The notes beneath the pieces are model-generated. The model was given only the letters and a program-made list of their open reading frames with translations, was not told the origin of the DNA and did no database searches. Below are positions 35,437 through 44,725 of a stretch of 64,000 bases of DNA, piece by piece. Each line of letters starts with the position of its first letter. The stretch's first letter is position 1. Source of the DNA: Actinobacteria bacterium casp-actino5. GTDB taxonomy: Bacteria; Actinomycetota; Acidimicrobiia; Acidimicrobiales; Ilumatobacteraceae. Where the stretch lies: the NCBI GenBank assembly GCA_001510385.1, contig LFFE01000024.1:1-64000 (forward strand), in the 5' to 3' direction. Position numbers and translations under genes: made by a program.

Positions 35437-35996
35437 AATGACCCCCCGTTGGCCGATTCAGTCGTTGATGCCGCCATTTGAGCTCTCGCGAAGTGTGAAC
35501 CGAATGCCCGCACAGACAATTCCTCCAACCGCAAGAGATCACGGCGCACGTCTTCAATGTCGTGCAGGTGCAGCACATTTACGTAGATCACCGCCGGTGA
35601 ACCGGTGACCTCGATGGTCACGGTGCCTGGCGTCAACGTCACGACATTGGCTACTACAAGCATTGCGAGCTCCGACTCGGTGCGCAATGGGACCGCAACG
35701 ATGCCCGTATTGATGTTGTTGCGAGGGGTGATGATCTCCCACGCCAACACTAGGTTCGACTGGACGAGCTTCACTATGACGTAGCCAAGGAAATAGAGCA
35801 GGGCGAGTGGTGCAAGTCGAACGCGTTGACCGTCAGATTGCCCGACACCGTTCAGCCTTGGTAGATGAGCACTGGCCAACACGACAACTGCAACAAGTCC
35901 GCCAGCGATCACATTGCCCACGCTCAGGTCATTCCACAGCAGCAACCAGAGCACCACGAGCCACAGGCCGACACCCGAGATGCGACGCACGCTCAT
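35433..35996 (-). CDS. mnhE: Na+/H+ antiporter subunit E (Mrp/Mnh)
   Basis: 187 residues. Two N-terminal membrane helices, then YFLGYVIVKLVQSNLVLAWEIITPRNNINTGIVAVPLRTESELAMLVVANVVTLTPGTVTIEV, the conserved MnhE core. Its ATG overlaps the mnhD stop (ATGA, 35993-35996). Confidence 0.93.
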   Translation of the reverse strand: MSVRRISGVGLWLVVLWLLLWNDLSVGNVIAGGLVAVVVLASAHLPRLNGVGQSDGQRVRLAPLALLYFLGYVIVKLVQSNLVLAWEIITPRNNINTGIVAVPLRTESELAMLVVANVVTLTPGTVTIEVTGSPAVIYVNVLHLHDIEDVRRDLLRLEELSVRAFGSHFARAQMAASTTESANGGSL

Positions 35997-37522
35997 GGAC
36001 GCTCCCCCAAGACTGCCACCACGTATCTCCCGGGATCAAGCAAGTCCTCAGCTGCCCGTTCAGACAACTCGTAGAGGCTGCCCGCAGCGATCGAGAACGC
36101 AATCGAAACCCCCACGAGGGCAAGCGTGCCAACCAACATCAACAACGGACTACCGAGTCGATCCGTGACCACCGGCTCGCGCCCGGGGGCTTCATCTGCC
36201 TCACCCCAGAACACTCCTGTCCAGATTTTCGTCATCGAGAACAACGTAAACAGGCCAACCACCAACGACGTCGCCACAATCCACCATGACCGACCTTCGA
36301 TCCCAGCATCGACAAGCGCGAACTTCGCAAGAAATCCAGAGAACGGTGGTAATCCTGCGAGGCTGAGTGCCGGAATCAAGAACAACGCACTAATCACTGG
36401 CGCCGAGCGCACCAGACCTCCTACCTCCGACAGTCGAGCCGAACCAGCTCGGCGATCGACCAGTCCGGCCACAAGGAACAGTGCTGTTTTCACAACGATG
36501 TGATGGATCACATAGAACACAGCACCCGCAATGCCAGCGACCGTGAACAACCCAAGTCCAAGAATCATGTATCCGATCTGACTGATGATGTGGAACGCCA
36601 AAATGCGCTTCATGTCGTCCTGCGCGATCGCCCCGATGACACCAACAACCATCGTCGCTCCAGCAACCCATAACAAGACCGTGCCCATTGTCTCACCCGG
36701 CTCGAAAAGAAGGGTCTGAGTACGGATGATCGCGTACACACCAACCTTGGTCAGCAGACCAGCGAAGATCGCCGTCACCGGCCCAGAAGCAGTCGGATAG
36801 CTATCGGGCAACCAAAAGAACAACGGAAACAGGCCTGCCTTGATCCCGAACACAACAAGCAACAACAAGGAGAACCCAGTGCGCAATTCGGGTGACACTT
36901 CACCAAGGCGTTGCGAAAGGTCGGCCATGTTGACCGTACCCGTTGCGGCATACAGCAAAGCCAAGGCTGAAATAAACAGTGTCGACGCGACCAGTGAGAT
37001 CACCACGTAACTCATCCCTGATCGAATTTGATCCGGCCGACCACCGAGGGTGATCAAGACATAACTCGCGGCGAGCATCATCTCGAACGCAACGAACAAA
37101 TTGAACAAGTCACCAGTGATGAAACTGGCTGATACTCCTGCTGCCAGAACGAGATACAGCGGGTGGAATGCGACTCGCTGTCGTTCCTCACCTGCTTGCC
37201 CTATTGCGTACACCGCAACCGCCAAAAGTACGATCGCCGAGACCACCAACATGATTCCGGCGAGGCGATCGACGACGAGAACGATGCCAAGAGGTGCCGC
37301 CCAGCCACCAGCCGACTGCACCACGTAGCCCGTCGAATCAGCCTCGATGAGCAATGCGATCGACACGCCTAGGACAGAAACAAGCGTGACGAGAGTGATT
37401 GCTCGTTGCACCTGACGCCAGGCCCCAAAGACCACTCCTGCAGCCGCTCCAAGTAGCGGAAGCACAATAGGAAGGGCAACAACTCCCTGAATGCCGGTTG
37501 TCATCACGCCCGCTGCCATCAT
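35993..37522 (-). CDS. mnhD: Na+/H+ antiporter subunit D (Mrp/Mnh), proton-conducting type
   Basis: 509 residues, about 14 membrane helices, homologous to complex I subunits NuoM/N. Key blocks: FVAFEMMLAASYVLITLGG with the helix-5 Glu, FPLFFWLPDSYPTASGPVTAIFAGLLTKVGVYAIIR with the Lys of the proton path, and AFHIISQIGYMILGLGLF. The ATG overlaps the mnhC stop (ATGA, 37519-37522). It should form one of the ion-translocating units. Confidence 0.94.
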   Translation of the reverse strand: MMAAGVMTTGIQGVVALPIVLPLLGAAAGVVFGAWRQVQRAITLVTLVSVLGVSIALLIEADSTGYVVQSAGGWAAPLGIVLVVDRLAGIMLVVSAIVLLAVAVYAIGQAGEERQRVAFHPLYLVLAAGVSASFITGDLFNLFVAFEMMLAASYVLITLGGRPDQIRSGMSYVVISLVASTLFISALALLYAATGTVNMADLSQRLGEVSPELRTGFSLLLLVVFGIKAGLFPLFFWLPDSYPTASGPVTAIFAGLLTKVGVYAIIRTQTLLFEPGETMGTVLLWVAGATMVVGVIGAIAQDDMKRILAFHIISQIGYMILGLGLFTVAGIAGAVFYVIHHIVVKTALFLVAGLVDRRAGSARLSEVGGLVRSAPVISALFLIPALSLAGLPPFSGFLAKFALVDAGIEGRSWWIVATSLVVGLFTLFSMTKIWTGVFWGEADEAPGREPVVTDRLGSPLLMLVGTLALVGVSIAFSIAAGSLYELSERAAEDLLDPGRYVVAVLGERP

Positions 37523-37953
37523 GACCCCTCACCCACTTCAAGCTCGCTTGTAGTCGGGTCACCATCGTCCACAGCGCCCTCCGGACCGTCGATAGCTCGG
37601 CGTCGTTCCAAGAACCGATCCTCAAGATCGTCCTCCACCATGTCGTCCGACGTGATCTGCCAACTTCGATAGCCAAGCGCTAGTAGAAACGCCGTCACAC
37701 CGAAGGTGATCACAATTGCCGTCAGCGCAAGCGCCTGTGGCAAGGGATCGGACAACGTAGCTAGATCGGTCGAACCGTCGCTCGCAACAATCGGTGGGCG
37801 ACCAGCCTTACCACCAGCCGTCACCAACAGCAGATTTGCACCGTGGCCCAGTAAACCGATGCCGATAATGATCCTTGTCAAGCGGCGTTGCATCAATAGC
37901 CATGCACCACACGCAAATAGCAAGGCTGTGACAGCAGCAAGCAGAACGGTCAT
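37519..37953 (-). CDS. mnhC: Na+/H+ antiporter subunit C (Mrp/Mnh)
   Basis: 144 residues, NuoK-like: three helices with LTRIIIGIGLLGHGANLLLVTAG and DPLPQALALTAIVITFGVTAFLLAL. It carries an acidic, low-complexity C-terminal tail of about 45 residues (DDMVEDDLEDRF...EVGEGS) longer than the family core. The ATG overlaps the mnhAB stop (ATGA, 37950-37953). Confidence 0.93.
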   Translation of the reverse strand: MTVLLAAVTALLFACGAWLLMQRRLTRIIIGIGLLGHGANLLLVTAGGKAGRPPIVASDGSTDLATLSDPLPQALALTAIVITFGVTAFLLALGYRSWQITSDDMVEDDLEDRFLERRRAIDGPEGAVDDGDPTTSELEVGEGS

Positions 37954-40787
37954 GGACTCACCTCAACAGACTCAAGATCAGCATCGGCGACAACATCCTC
38001 GCCAAAGGCCTCATAAGCCATTAGAACGAGACCAACCACGACCAAATACACGCCGATGTCAAATGGCAGAGCCGAGGTGGCTTTCAGCACGCCAATCATC
38101 CACACATCGACCTCAAACACCGCGTGTTCGAGTACCGCACCACCGAGCAAGATTGGGATGAGGGCAGTGACCACAGCAATCGCCAACCCAACGCCGAGAA
38201 CCACCCATGGCCGAGTTGGCAACAAATCACGTACCGATTCGAGTCCTCCCGCAACAAACACAAGACTCACCGCGGCTCCAGCGGTCAACCCACCAACAAA
38301 TCCGCCCCCTGGTTGATTGTGCCCAGCGAAGAGGAAATAGATCGACAACACGGCAATCGACGCGAATAGCAACCGCACGGAGGCGTCGACAACCGGTGAA
38401 CGCACCACAGTTGGTGGCAGAGTGGCTCGCCGTGCGGTTCGTGCCAGGGCGACCACTCCGAGGCCCGCCACTAGCAGCACCGTGATTTCGCCGAGAGTGT
38501 CAAGACCTCGGAAGTCAACAAGGATCACATTGACCACATTTGAGCCCTTGCCGTCAGGCACCGAACGCTCGAGCATTTCGACCGAAATTGCAGCGTCCTC
38601 AACATCGGCTCGCCCTTGCGACGCACCAAGTGCAAAGACGAACACGCCAAGACCCACCATTGCCGACACGATCAGTCGCACCGATCCCGTCACCGCTGGC
38701 GCACGATCCTCAAATTGACGAGGCAAGACTCGTAACACAAGAACGAACAGCACCGTTGCCAGGGTCTCGATTGCGAACTGGGTGAGCGCAAGGTCGGGAG
38801 CACCTTGGATGACGTAAAAACCGGCCATGCCATATCCCACGGCACCGAGCATGAGGGCTGATGCGATACGTCGACGGACCACAGCGGCACCGATCGCTGC
38901 CGCCACCACGATCCCCATCACTGGAACGTGTAGCCAGGAATCAACCAACGGACTAGACCCATCGACAACCGAGATCACCGGCACCAGCAACGTGACTGAC
39001 GCAACACCGAAGGTCACCATCAGATAGACCGGCAACGAACCGTTCTGAACCACCCTCGTCACACGCTTCGCATAACGCAACGTGCCCGACACCAACACCC
39101 AGAACGACCGCTCTGCCGTCGGCAAGTGAACTAATGGCCGATGCAACGTTGCCTGAAACCGCGTCACCTGCCGATGGGTGAGAACCAACGTCAGACCAAT
39201 AATGATGATCGCCATCGACAACCACAGAGCGATGTTCACGCCCGCCCACAGAACGACTGCCTTGGGATGGGAATCTGGATGCAATGCCACCGTCGCAGCG
39301 CTCACGAGTCCGTCGATGATCACTGGAACCAACCCAGTAACAAACGACAGAGTCGCCAACACCACAGCTGGTGCGACAAATAACGTCGACGGTTTCTGCA
39401 CACCACCGTCCACCAATGGGTGCTCAGCATCAACCGCAGTTCGGTCAACCAACCGACCAAATACCCCCATCACGAATCGACCCGAATACGCAAACGTCAG
39501 GATCGAGCCGATGACCATTACTGCGGTGATGACAACCGCACCACCGAAGTACCCCTCGGCCGAGGCAAGTAAAGCTTTCTCCTTGCCAATAAAACCCAGC
39601 AACGGCGGCACGCCGGCCATCGATGCCGCAGCAACCACCGTCACGACGCGCACCACACCCCAACCGGGGCCGAATGATGCGAGACGGCGAATGTCACGGG
39701 TATGCGCTTGGTGGTCAATGATCCCGACCACCATGAACAGTGCCGCCTTAAACGCACCATGCGCAAGAATGAGCACTGTCGCCGCTTGCGCCAAGTCATA
39801 GGTACCGGCGCCAAACAGCATCATCAAAAATCCGAGTTGGCTGACCGTCCCGTAAGCAAGTAGCACCTTGAGATCAACCTGGCGTAGTGCTCGCCATCCA
39901 CCGAACACCATGGTGGCGGAACCCACGGTGAACAGCAGAGGCCGCCACAACGGCAAGACGTACAGCAGCGGTGCTAACCGAGCAACGAGATACACACCAG
40001 CTTTCACCATCGTTGCGGCATGCAGGTATGTCGAAATTGGCGTCGGAGCAACCATTGCCCCCGGCAGCCATCCCGAGAACGGCCACTGAGCTGACTTTGT
40101 GAATGCGCCAAGCAGAACGAGCACGGTCGCAACCGACAGCAATGCACCCGATGGAGGCTCAGTTGCGAACACCTCGGCGAGCTCCGACAACCGAAATGTT
40201 CCCGCCGACTGACCGATGATCACCAACCCGGCGAGCATCGCCAACCCTCCAGCCCCTGTAATCAACACTGCCTGAAGCGCCGCATCGCGAGCCTTTGGAT
40301 TCCGGTCGTCGTTACCAATCAACGCGTACGACGTCACCGAAGTGAGCTCCCAGAATATGAACAAGGCGAGCAGGTGATCGCTTACTACGAGCCCGGTCAT
40401 TGCTCCGGCGAACATCGTCAGAAGCCCTGATAAGGCCCCCACCCCAGCCTTGGGCGCAGAGAAGTAGCCGAGCGCATAGGTGCACACCGCTAGTCCGATA
40501 CCAGAAATCAACAGCAGCATCACCGAAGAGAACGCGTCGACGCGGAGATCAATAGCAAGATCAAGTCCGGGCACCCATGAAATCGCTTGGCTGTAGGTCT
40601 TGCCACCATCCATGTCGGAGACAATGTCGCCAAGTCTCGGAGCAAGCCACGCCACGGTTGAAAGTGGCGCGATCATCGCCAACGCAAATCCGCGACGATT
40701 CACGCGATCGCCAGCAGCGACAAGCGCTGCGCCGAGGGCGAAGTGGAGAATGAGGATGAGGGCGAGCACGGTGGAAGGGGGATTCAA
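37950..40787 (-). CDS. mnhA: Na+/H+ antiporter fused subunits A and B (Mrp/Mnh)
   Basis: 945 residues. The N-terminal two thirds are NuoL-like MnhA (FIFWELTSVTSYALIGNDDRNPKARDAALQA, SAQWPFSGWLPGAMVAPTPISTYLHAATMVKAGVYL). After an MnhA C-terminal extension (QGAPDLALTQFAIETLATVLFVLVLRVLP, LVDFRGLDTLGEITVLLVAGLGVVAL), the last ~140 residues are an MnhB domain (FAGHNQPGGGFVGGLTAGAAVSLVFVAGG). So MnhB is fused to A, as in many actinobacteria. TTG start (40787) is the best available; a GTG at 40769 is possible. First gene of the operon. Confidence 0.93.
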   Translation of the reverse strand: MNPPSTVLALILILHFALGAALVAAGDRVNRRGFALAMIAPLSTVAWLAPRLGDIVSDMDGGKTYSQAISWVPGLDLAIDLRVDAFSSVMLLLISGIGLAVCTYALGYFSAPKAGVGALSGLLTMFAGAMTGLVVSDHLLALFIFWELTSVTSYALIGNDDRNPKARDAALQAVLITGAGGLAMLAGLVIIGQSAGTFRLSELAEVFATEPPSGALLSVATVLVLLGAFTKSAQWPFSGWLPGAMVAPTPISTYLHAATMVKAGVYLVARLAPLLYVLPLWRPLLFTVGSATMVFGGWRALRQVDLKVLLAYGTVSQLGFLMMLFGAGTYDLAQAATVLILAHGAFKAALFMVVGIIDHQAHTRDIRRLASFGPGWGVVRVVTVVAAASMAGVPPLLGFIGKEKALLASAEGYFGGAVVITAVMVIGSILTFAYSGRFVMGVFGRLVDRTAVDAEHPLVDGGVQKPSTLFVAPAVVLATLSFVTGLVPVIIDGLVSAATVALHPDSHPKAVVLWAGVNIALWLSMAIIIIGLTLVLTHRQVTRFQATLHRPLVHLPTAERSFWVLVSGTLRYAKRVTRVVQNGSLPVYLMVTFGVASVTLLVPVISVVDGSSPLVDSWLHVPVMGIVVAAAIGAAVVRRRIASALMLGAVGYGMAGFYVIQGAPDLALTQFAIETLATVLFVLVLRVLPRQFEDRAPAVTGSVRLIVSAMVGLGVFVFALGASQGRADVEDAAISVEMLERSVPDGKGSNVVNVILVDFRGLDTLGEITVLLVAGLGVVALARTARRATLPPTVVRSPVVDASVRLLFASIAVLSIYFLFAGHNQPGGGFVGGLTAGAAVSLVFVAGGLESVRDLLPTRPWVVLGVGLAIAVVTALIPILLGGAVLEHAVFEVDVWMIGVLKATSALPFDIGVYLVVVGLVLMAYEAFGEDVVADADLESVEVSP

Positions 40788-40987
40788 TATGCCGACCCGA
40801 CTTCCCGGCGCTCCTCAGTTTTAATGTCAACCATCGAACGGTGCAAGTATTCCCGAGCGCAGTCCGAGGTGAAAAACCTCATGCCCACATCTGGAATCCG
40901 AAACGCCGTACTGCACCAACACTACAAGTTCTCGCACGCCGCACCTCCGGCTCATCCCGCCACCACCTCATCTGGCACACTCCAACT

Positions 40988-41731
40988 ATGAGTAACAACG
41001 AATTTGCAGGCCGCGTCGCCATCGTCACAGGATCATCCTCAGGTATCGGCGAGGCAACCGCCCACCGACTTTCAGAGCTTGGAGCTACCGTCGTCGTCAA
41101 CTCTGCGAACTCGGTCGAAGCGGGTCAGCGAGTGTCAGACGCTCTCCCTGGTGAATCGTGCTATATCCAAGCCGACATCTCTGATCAAGCCCAGGGCCAT
41201 GCGCTCATCGATTCGACAATTGAGCGTTACGGCAAACTCGATTTCCTCATCAACAACGCCGGATGGACAACTGTCGTCCCCCACGATGACCTTGAGGCAC
41301 TCACCGATGAAATTTTCAAGAAAACATTTGACGTCAACGTCTTCGGAACATGGTGGCTCACGAAGTACGCCATGCCGCATCTCAAGAAATCAGACGATGG
41401 CAACGTCATCAACGTGACCTCAATCGCAGGTGTACGCCAAGTGGGCTCGTCAGTCGCCTACGCAATGACAAAGATTGCCCTTAATCACATGACTCAATTG
41501 CTCGCCAAAGTTTCCGGGCCAGTTCGCGTAAATGCAATTGCTCCCGGACTTGTTGCAACCCCTTGGACCGATGACTGGGATGAGCAACACGCAATGATCT
41601 CCAAAACAGCACCGCTCGGACGGTCAGCAACCCCCGACGACTGCGCAGAATCAATGCTCGGCCTGCTGCGTTCAAAGTACGTGACCGGAGCAGTACTCGT
41701 CGTTGACGGTGGCACCACACTCCGCATCTAG
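40988..41731 (+). CDS. Short-chain dehydrogenase/reductase
   Basis: 247 residues, full classical SDR: TGSSSGIGEATAHRL, NNAGWTT, Ser in NVTSIAGVRQVGSS, YAMTK, then VNAIAPGLVATPW and VDGGTTLRI. Probably FabG-like. The frame is open upstream to 40841, but that part is Arg/His/Pro-rich and unlike an SDR, so ATG 40988 is used. A pair of hairpins follows the stop. Confidence 0.88.
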   Translation: MSNNEFAGRVAIVTGSSSGIGEATAHRLSELGATVVVNSANSVEAGQRVSDALPGESCYIQADISDQAQGHALIDSTIERYGKLDFLINNAGWTTVVPHDDLEALTDEIFKKTFDVNVFGTWWLTKYAMPHLKKSDDGNVINVTSIAGVRQVGSSVAYAMTKIALNHMTQLLAKVSGPVRVNAIAPGLVATPWTDDWDEQHAMISKTAPLGRSATPDDCAESMLGLLRSKYVTGAVLVVDGGTTLRI

Positions 41732-41732
41732 G

Positions 41733-41777
41733 CGGGGCAGTTCGCCCCGTTGCTCACTGCCGTAATCGGCACTGAGC
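41733..41777. terminator. Two hairpins between convergent SDR and acyl-CoA dehydrogenase genes
   Basis: First hairpin: CGGGGC-AGTTC-GCCCCG at 41733-41749. Second: 41752-41777, an 11-bp stem with one mismatch around TAAT. Both lie in the 55-base gap between two convergent genes, the place for a bidirectional terminator. U-tracts are weak. Confidence 0.6.
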
Positions 41778-41786
41778 CCCCACCAA

Positions 41787-42932
41787 TTACAAGCCGAGAG
41801 ACTTCGAGATGATGGTCTTCATGATCTCGTTCGTGCCTCCGTAAATCGACGTCACTCGAGCGTCGGCGTAATTCCGGGCGATCGGATATTCCACTGTGTA
41901 TCCGTAGCCGCCGAAGAGTTGAAGACAGCGATGAGCGGCATCATGTTGCAAATCGGTGCACCAATACTTCGCTTGGGCTGCTTCGGTGGGGCTGAGTTCG
42001 CCAGCGATCAGTTTCATCACCGACTGATCAACGAAGGCCTGGGCAACCTCTACGGCTGTCTTGATTTCTGCGAGCACAAACTTGGTGTTCTGAAACTCGC
42101 CGAGTGATTTTCCAAAGGCGGTACGCTCCTTGACGTACTCAACTGTTGAGTCCAATGCAGCGCGGGCAGACGCTACACCAGTGATCGCAATCGAGAGTCG
42201 CTCCTGGGCAAGGTTTGATGAAAGGTACCTAAAGGCCTCACCCTCCTCACCAAGACGGTTCGATACCGGAATTCGCACATCATCAAAGAACAACTCGGCG
42301 GTGTCCTGAGAGTGATTTCCAATCTTCTCGAGGTTCCTACCGCGCTCAAAACCCTCCATGCCGCGCTCCGCGACCAGCAAGGTCATTCCTGAGTGCCGTG
42401 CGGTCGGATCGGTCTTCACAACAACGATGACAAGGTCAGAGTTGATGCCATTCGTGATGAATGTCTTCGACCCGTTTACGACGTAGACGTCGCCATCGCG
42501 CACAGCGGTCGTTCCTACGCTCGCAAGGTCTGACCCCGTTGCTGGTTCGGTCATTGCGATGGCGGTGATGAATTCACCCGACGCAATTCCGGGCAGCCAA
42601 CGTCGGCGTTGCTCCTCATTTGCGAGTTCGAGATAGTACGGAATGGTGATGTCGTTGTGAAGCGTGATCCCAAGACCTGCACCTCCGATGCCGGCGTAGG
42701 CAAACTCTTCCGCAACGATTTGGTTGAAGCGAAAATCGTCTGAGCCTCCTCCTCCGAACTCCTCAGGAATCTGCATTCCCAGAAAGCCGTTGGAGCCAGC
42801 CGACGTAAAGATTTCGCGCGGGGCAATGCCAGCTTCTTCCCACAGCATGTAGTCAGGAGCAATTTCTTTTGCCACCCATGAGGAAAACGAACGACGGAAC
42901 TCGTCATGAACATCATCAAAAATTGCACGCAT
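41787..42932 (-). CDS. Acyl-CoA dehydrogenase
   Basis: 381 residues. ITAIAMTEPATGSDLASVGTTA (FAD/substrate block), FITNGINSDLVIVVVKTD, LFFDDVRIPVSNRLGEEGEAF, ERTAFGKSLGEFQNTKFVLAEI, and the catalytic Glu in TSIYGGTNEIMK. FAD enzyme of the first step of beta-oxidation-type pathways; best match is medium/long-chain ACADs. TAGGCT lies six bases before the ATG, implying a leaderless start. Divergent from glnS. Confidence 0.92.
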   Translation of the reverse strand: MRAIFDDVHDEFRRSFSSWVAKEIAPDYMLWEEAGIAPREIFTSAGSNGFLGMQIPEEFGGGGSDDFRFNQIVAEEFAYAGIGGAGLGITLHNDITIPYYLELANEEQRRRWLPGIASGEFITAIAMTEPATGSDLASVGTTAVRDGDVYVVNGSKTFITNGINSDLVIVVVKTDPTARHSGMTLLVAERGMEGFERGRNLEKIGNHSQDTAELFFDDVRIPVSNRLGEEGEAFRYLSSNLAQERLSIAITGVASARAALDSTVEYVKERTAFGKSLGEFQNTKFVLAEIKTAVEVAQAFVDQSVMKLIAGELSPTEAAQAKYWCTDLQHDAAHRCLQLFGGYGYTVEYPIARNYADARVTSIYGGTNEIMKTIISKSLGL

Positions 42933-42938
42933 ATCCCT

Positions 42939-42944
42939 AGCCTA
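42939..42944 (-). promoter_or_regulatory. Putative -10 box (TAGGCT) of the acyl-CoA dehydrogenase gene
   Basis: On the minus strand TAGGCT ends six bases before the ATG at 42932. Confidence 0.4.
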
Positions 42945-43004
42945 CGAATTCGGGTCAGCTAACGGAAAGTCGTCCTCAATGGCCGCTTCTTCCCGCATAC
43001 TGTT

Positions 43005-44684
43005 GTGGTGAGTAATGGGGCAGACCAACCTCTAGACGATTTCGTTCGAGAGCTTGTCCGCGATGATGCCGCCAATGAACGATTTGGAGGGCGTGTGCAA
43101 ACAAGGTTCCCGCCGGAACCGAATGGCTACCTCCACATTGGTCATGCGAAGGCCATCACACTTGACTTCGAACTCGCAAAAGAATTTGGTGGCGTCTGCA
43201 ATCTTCGCTTTGACGACACCAACCCCGATACCGAGGACACAGCATTTGTTGATGGGATCCTCGAGGATCTCGACTGGCTCGGATATCAGCCCAACGGCGA
43301 GCCGCTCTACGCAAGTGACTATTTCGAGCAACTGTACGACTGGGCTGAACACCTTGTTTCACAGGGTCTTGCGTACGTTGATGACCAAGATGCTGAGACC
43401 ATCTCTCAGCAGCGCGGTGGTTTTGGGCAGCCAGGAACTGAAAGCCCCTTTCGCTCACGGACCGTTGAAGAAAACCTCGAACTCTTCCGAAAGATGCGCG
43501 ATGGAGCTTTCGATGAAGGGACTCGGGTGTTGCGCGCCAAGATCGACATGCAGCATGAGAACATGCAGCTTCGCGACCCTGTCATGTACCGCATTCGCCA
43601 CGAACCTCACCATCGCACAGGAAACCGTTGGCACATTTATCCGACCTACGACTGGGCCCACGGGCAAAGTGACGCAATCGAGGGCGTCACACACTCGCTA
43701 TGCACGCTCGAGTTTGACAGCCACCGCGCGCTCTACGATTGGTATCTGACTCAGCTTCCGCTCCCCGGTGACACCCCACGACAGACAGAATTTGCTCGTC
43801 TTGAACTCACCCACACCGTTACCTCGAAGCGTCGGCTCGCCGCTCTCGTGCAGGACGGGATCGTTGACGGATGGGATGACCCACGAATGCCGACGTTGCG
43901 TGGGCTCCGTCGCCGAGGCTACCCAGCGGCCGCGATCAAAGAATTCTGCTCCTACATCGGCGTATCGCGCGCGAATAGTCGACACCAGATTGAACTTCTC
44001 GAGTCGTTTGTCCGTCAGCACCTCAATGCAACCGCGCAACGCAAAATGGCAGTTCTCGAGCCGATGCGTCTCGTCATTACCAACTGGCCCGACGGTCAGA
44101 TCGACGAAGTAGAGGTCGTCAACAATCCCGAGAATTCTGACGACGGAACACGATTTGTTCCGTTCACCGGCGAACTCTTTATTGAACAAGACGACTTTCG
44201 CGCAGACCCACCGCCTAAATACTTCCGCTTAACTCCTGGTCGCGAGGTGCGACTCCGAGGCGCCTATTTTGTGACCTGTACCGGATTTGATGTTGACGAA
44301 GTCGGAAATCCGACAACTGTGTACGCAACGTATGATCCCGAGACCCGAGGCGGCAACGCTCCTAATGGGCGAAAAGTGAAATCAACGATGCACTGGGTCT
44401 CAGCGCAGCATGCGGTTTCCGGCTCTGTGGCACTCTACGAACGCTTGTTTGCCGCAGAGGTCCCCGGCAACGAGACCGGGGACCCGATGGATGACCTCGA
44501 ACCAAACTCGGTGACAAGGCTCGAAAACTGCATGTTTGAGCCTTCGTTAGCCGACCTTGCACCCGGCGAAGTCGTCCAGTTTGAACGTCTCGGTTACTTC
44601 GCTCATGACCCTCGTACGCCATTGCTCTTTCACCGGACAGTCGGCTTGCGAGACGAATGGGCACGAATTCAACAACGCGGCTGA
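43005..44684 (+). CDS. glnS: Glutaminyl-tRNA synthetase
   Basis: 559 residues. Class I signature FPPEPNGYLHIGHAKAI (HIGH at about 44-47) and a KMSKS-equivalent VTSKR near residue 273 (LTHTVTSKRRL). NLRFDDTNPDTEDTAFVDGI, PTYDWAHGQSDAIEGVTHSLCTLEFDSHR and the C-terminal anticodon-binding barrels (GELFIEQDDFR, LRGAYFVTCTGFDVDE) are GlnRS-type, not GluRS. It attaches glutamine directly to tRNA-Gln. Many actinobacteria lack GlnRS and use GatCAB instead, so this may mark an acquired gene. GTG start at 43005 or 43008. Close to tRNA-Gln, tRNA-Glu and gltX. Confidence 0.95.
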   Translation: MVSNGADQPLDDFVRELVRDDAANERFGGRVQTRFPPEPNGYLHIGHAKAITLDFELAKEFGGVCNLRFDDTNPDTEDTAFVDGILEDLDWLGYQPNGEPLYASDYFEQLYDWAEHLVSQGLAYVDDQDAETISQQRGGFGQPGTESPFRSRTVEENLELFRKMRDGAFDEGTRVLRAKIDMQHENMQLRDPVMYRIRHEPHHRTGNRWHIYPTYDWAHGQSDAIEGVTHSLCTLEFDSHRALYDWYLTQLPLPGDTPRQTEFARLELTHTVTSKRRLAALVQDGIVDGWDDPRMPTLRGLRRRGYPAAAIKEFCSYIGVSRANSRHQIELLESFVRQHLNATAQRKMAVLEPMRLVITNWPDGQIDEVEVVNNPENSDDGTRFVPFTGELFIEQDDFRADPPPKYFRLTPGREVRLRGAYFVTCTGFDVDEVGNPTTVYATYDPETRGGNAPNGRKVKSTMHWVSAQHAVSGSVALYERLFAAEVPGNETGDPMDDLEPNSVTRLENCMFEPSLADLAPGEVVQFERLGYFAHDPRTPLLFHRTVGLRDEWARIQQRG

Positions 44685-44725
44685 ATTCAACAGCGTCGGC
44701 AGCAAGCCCCGATCAACCGCAAGCG

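Noticed and set aside
40788-40987. 200-base gap between mnhA and the SDR gene
   Set aside because: Contains the 5' frame extension of the SDR, which is not protein-like, and presumably promoters; no clear element could be assigned.
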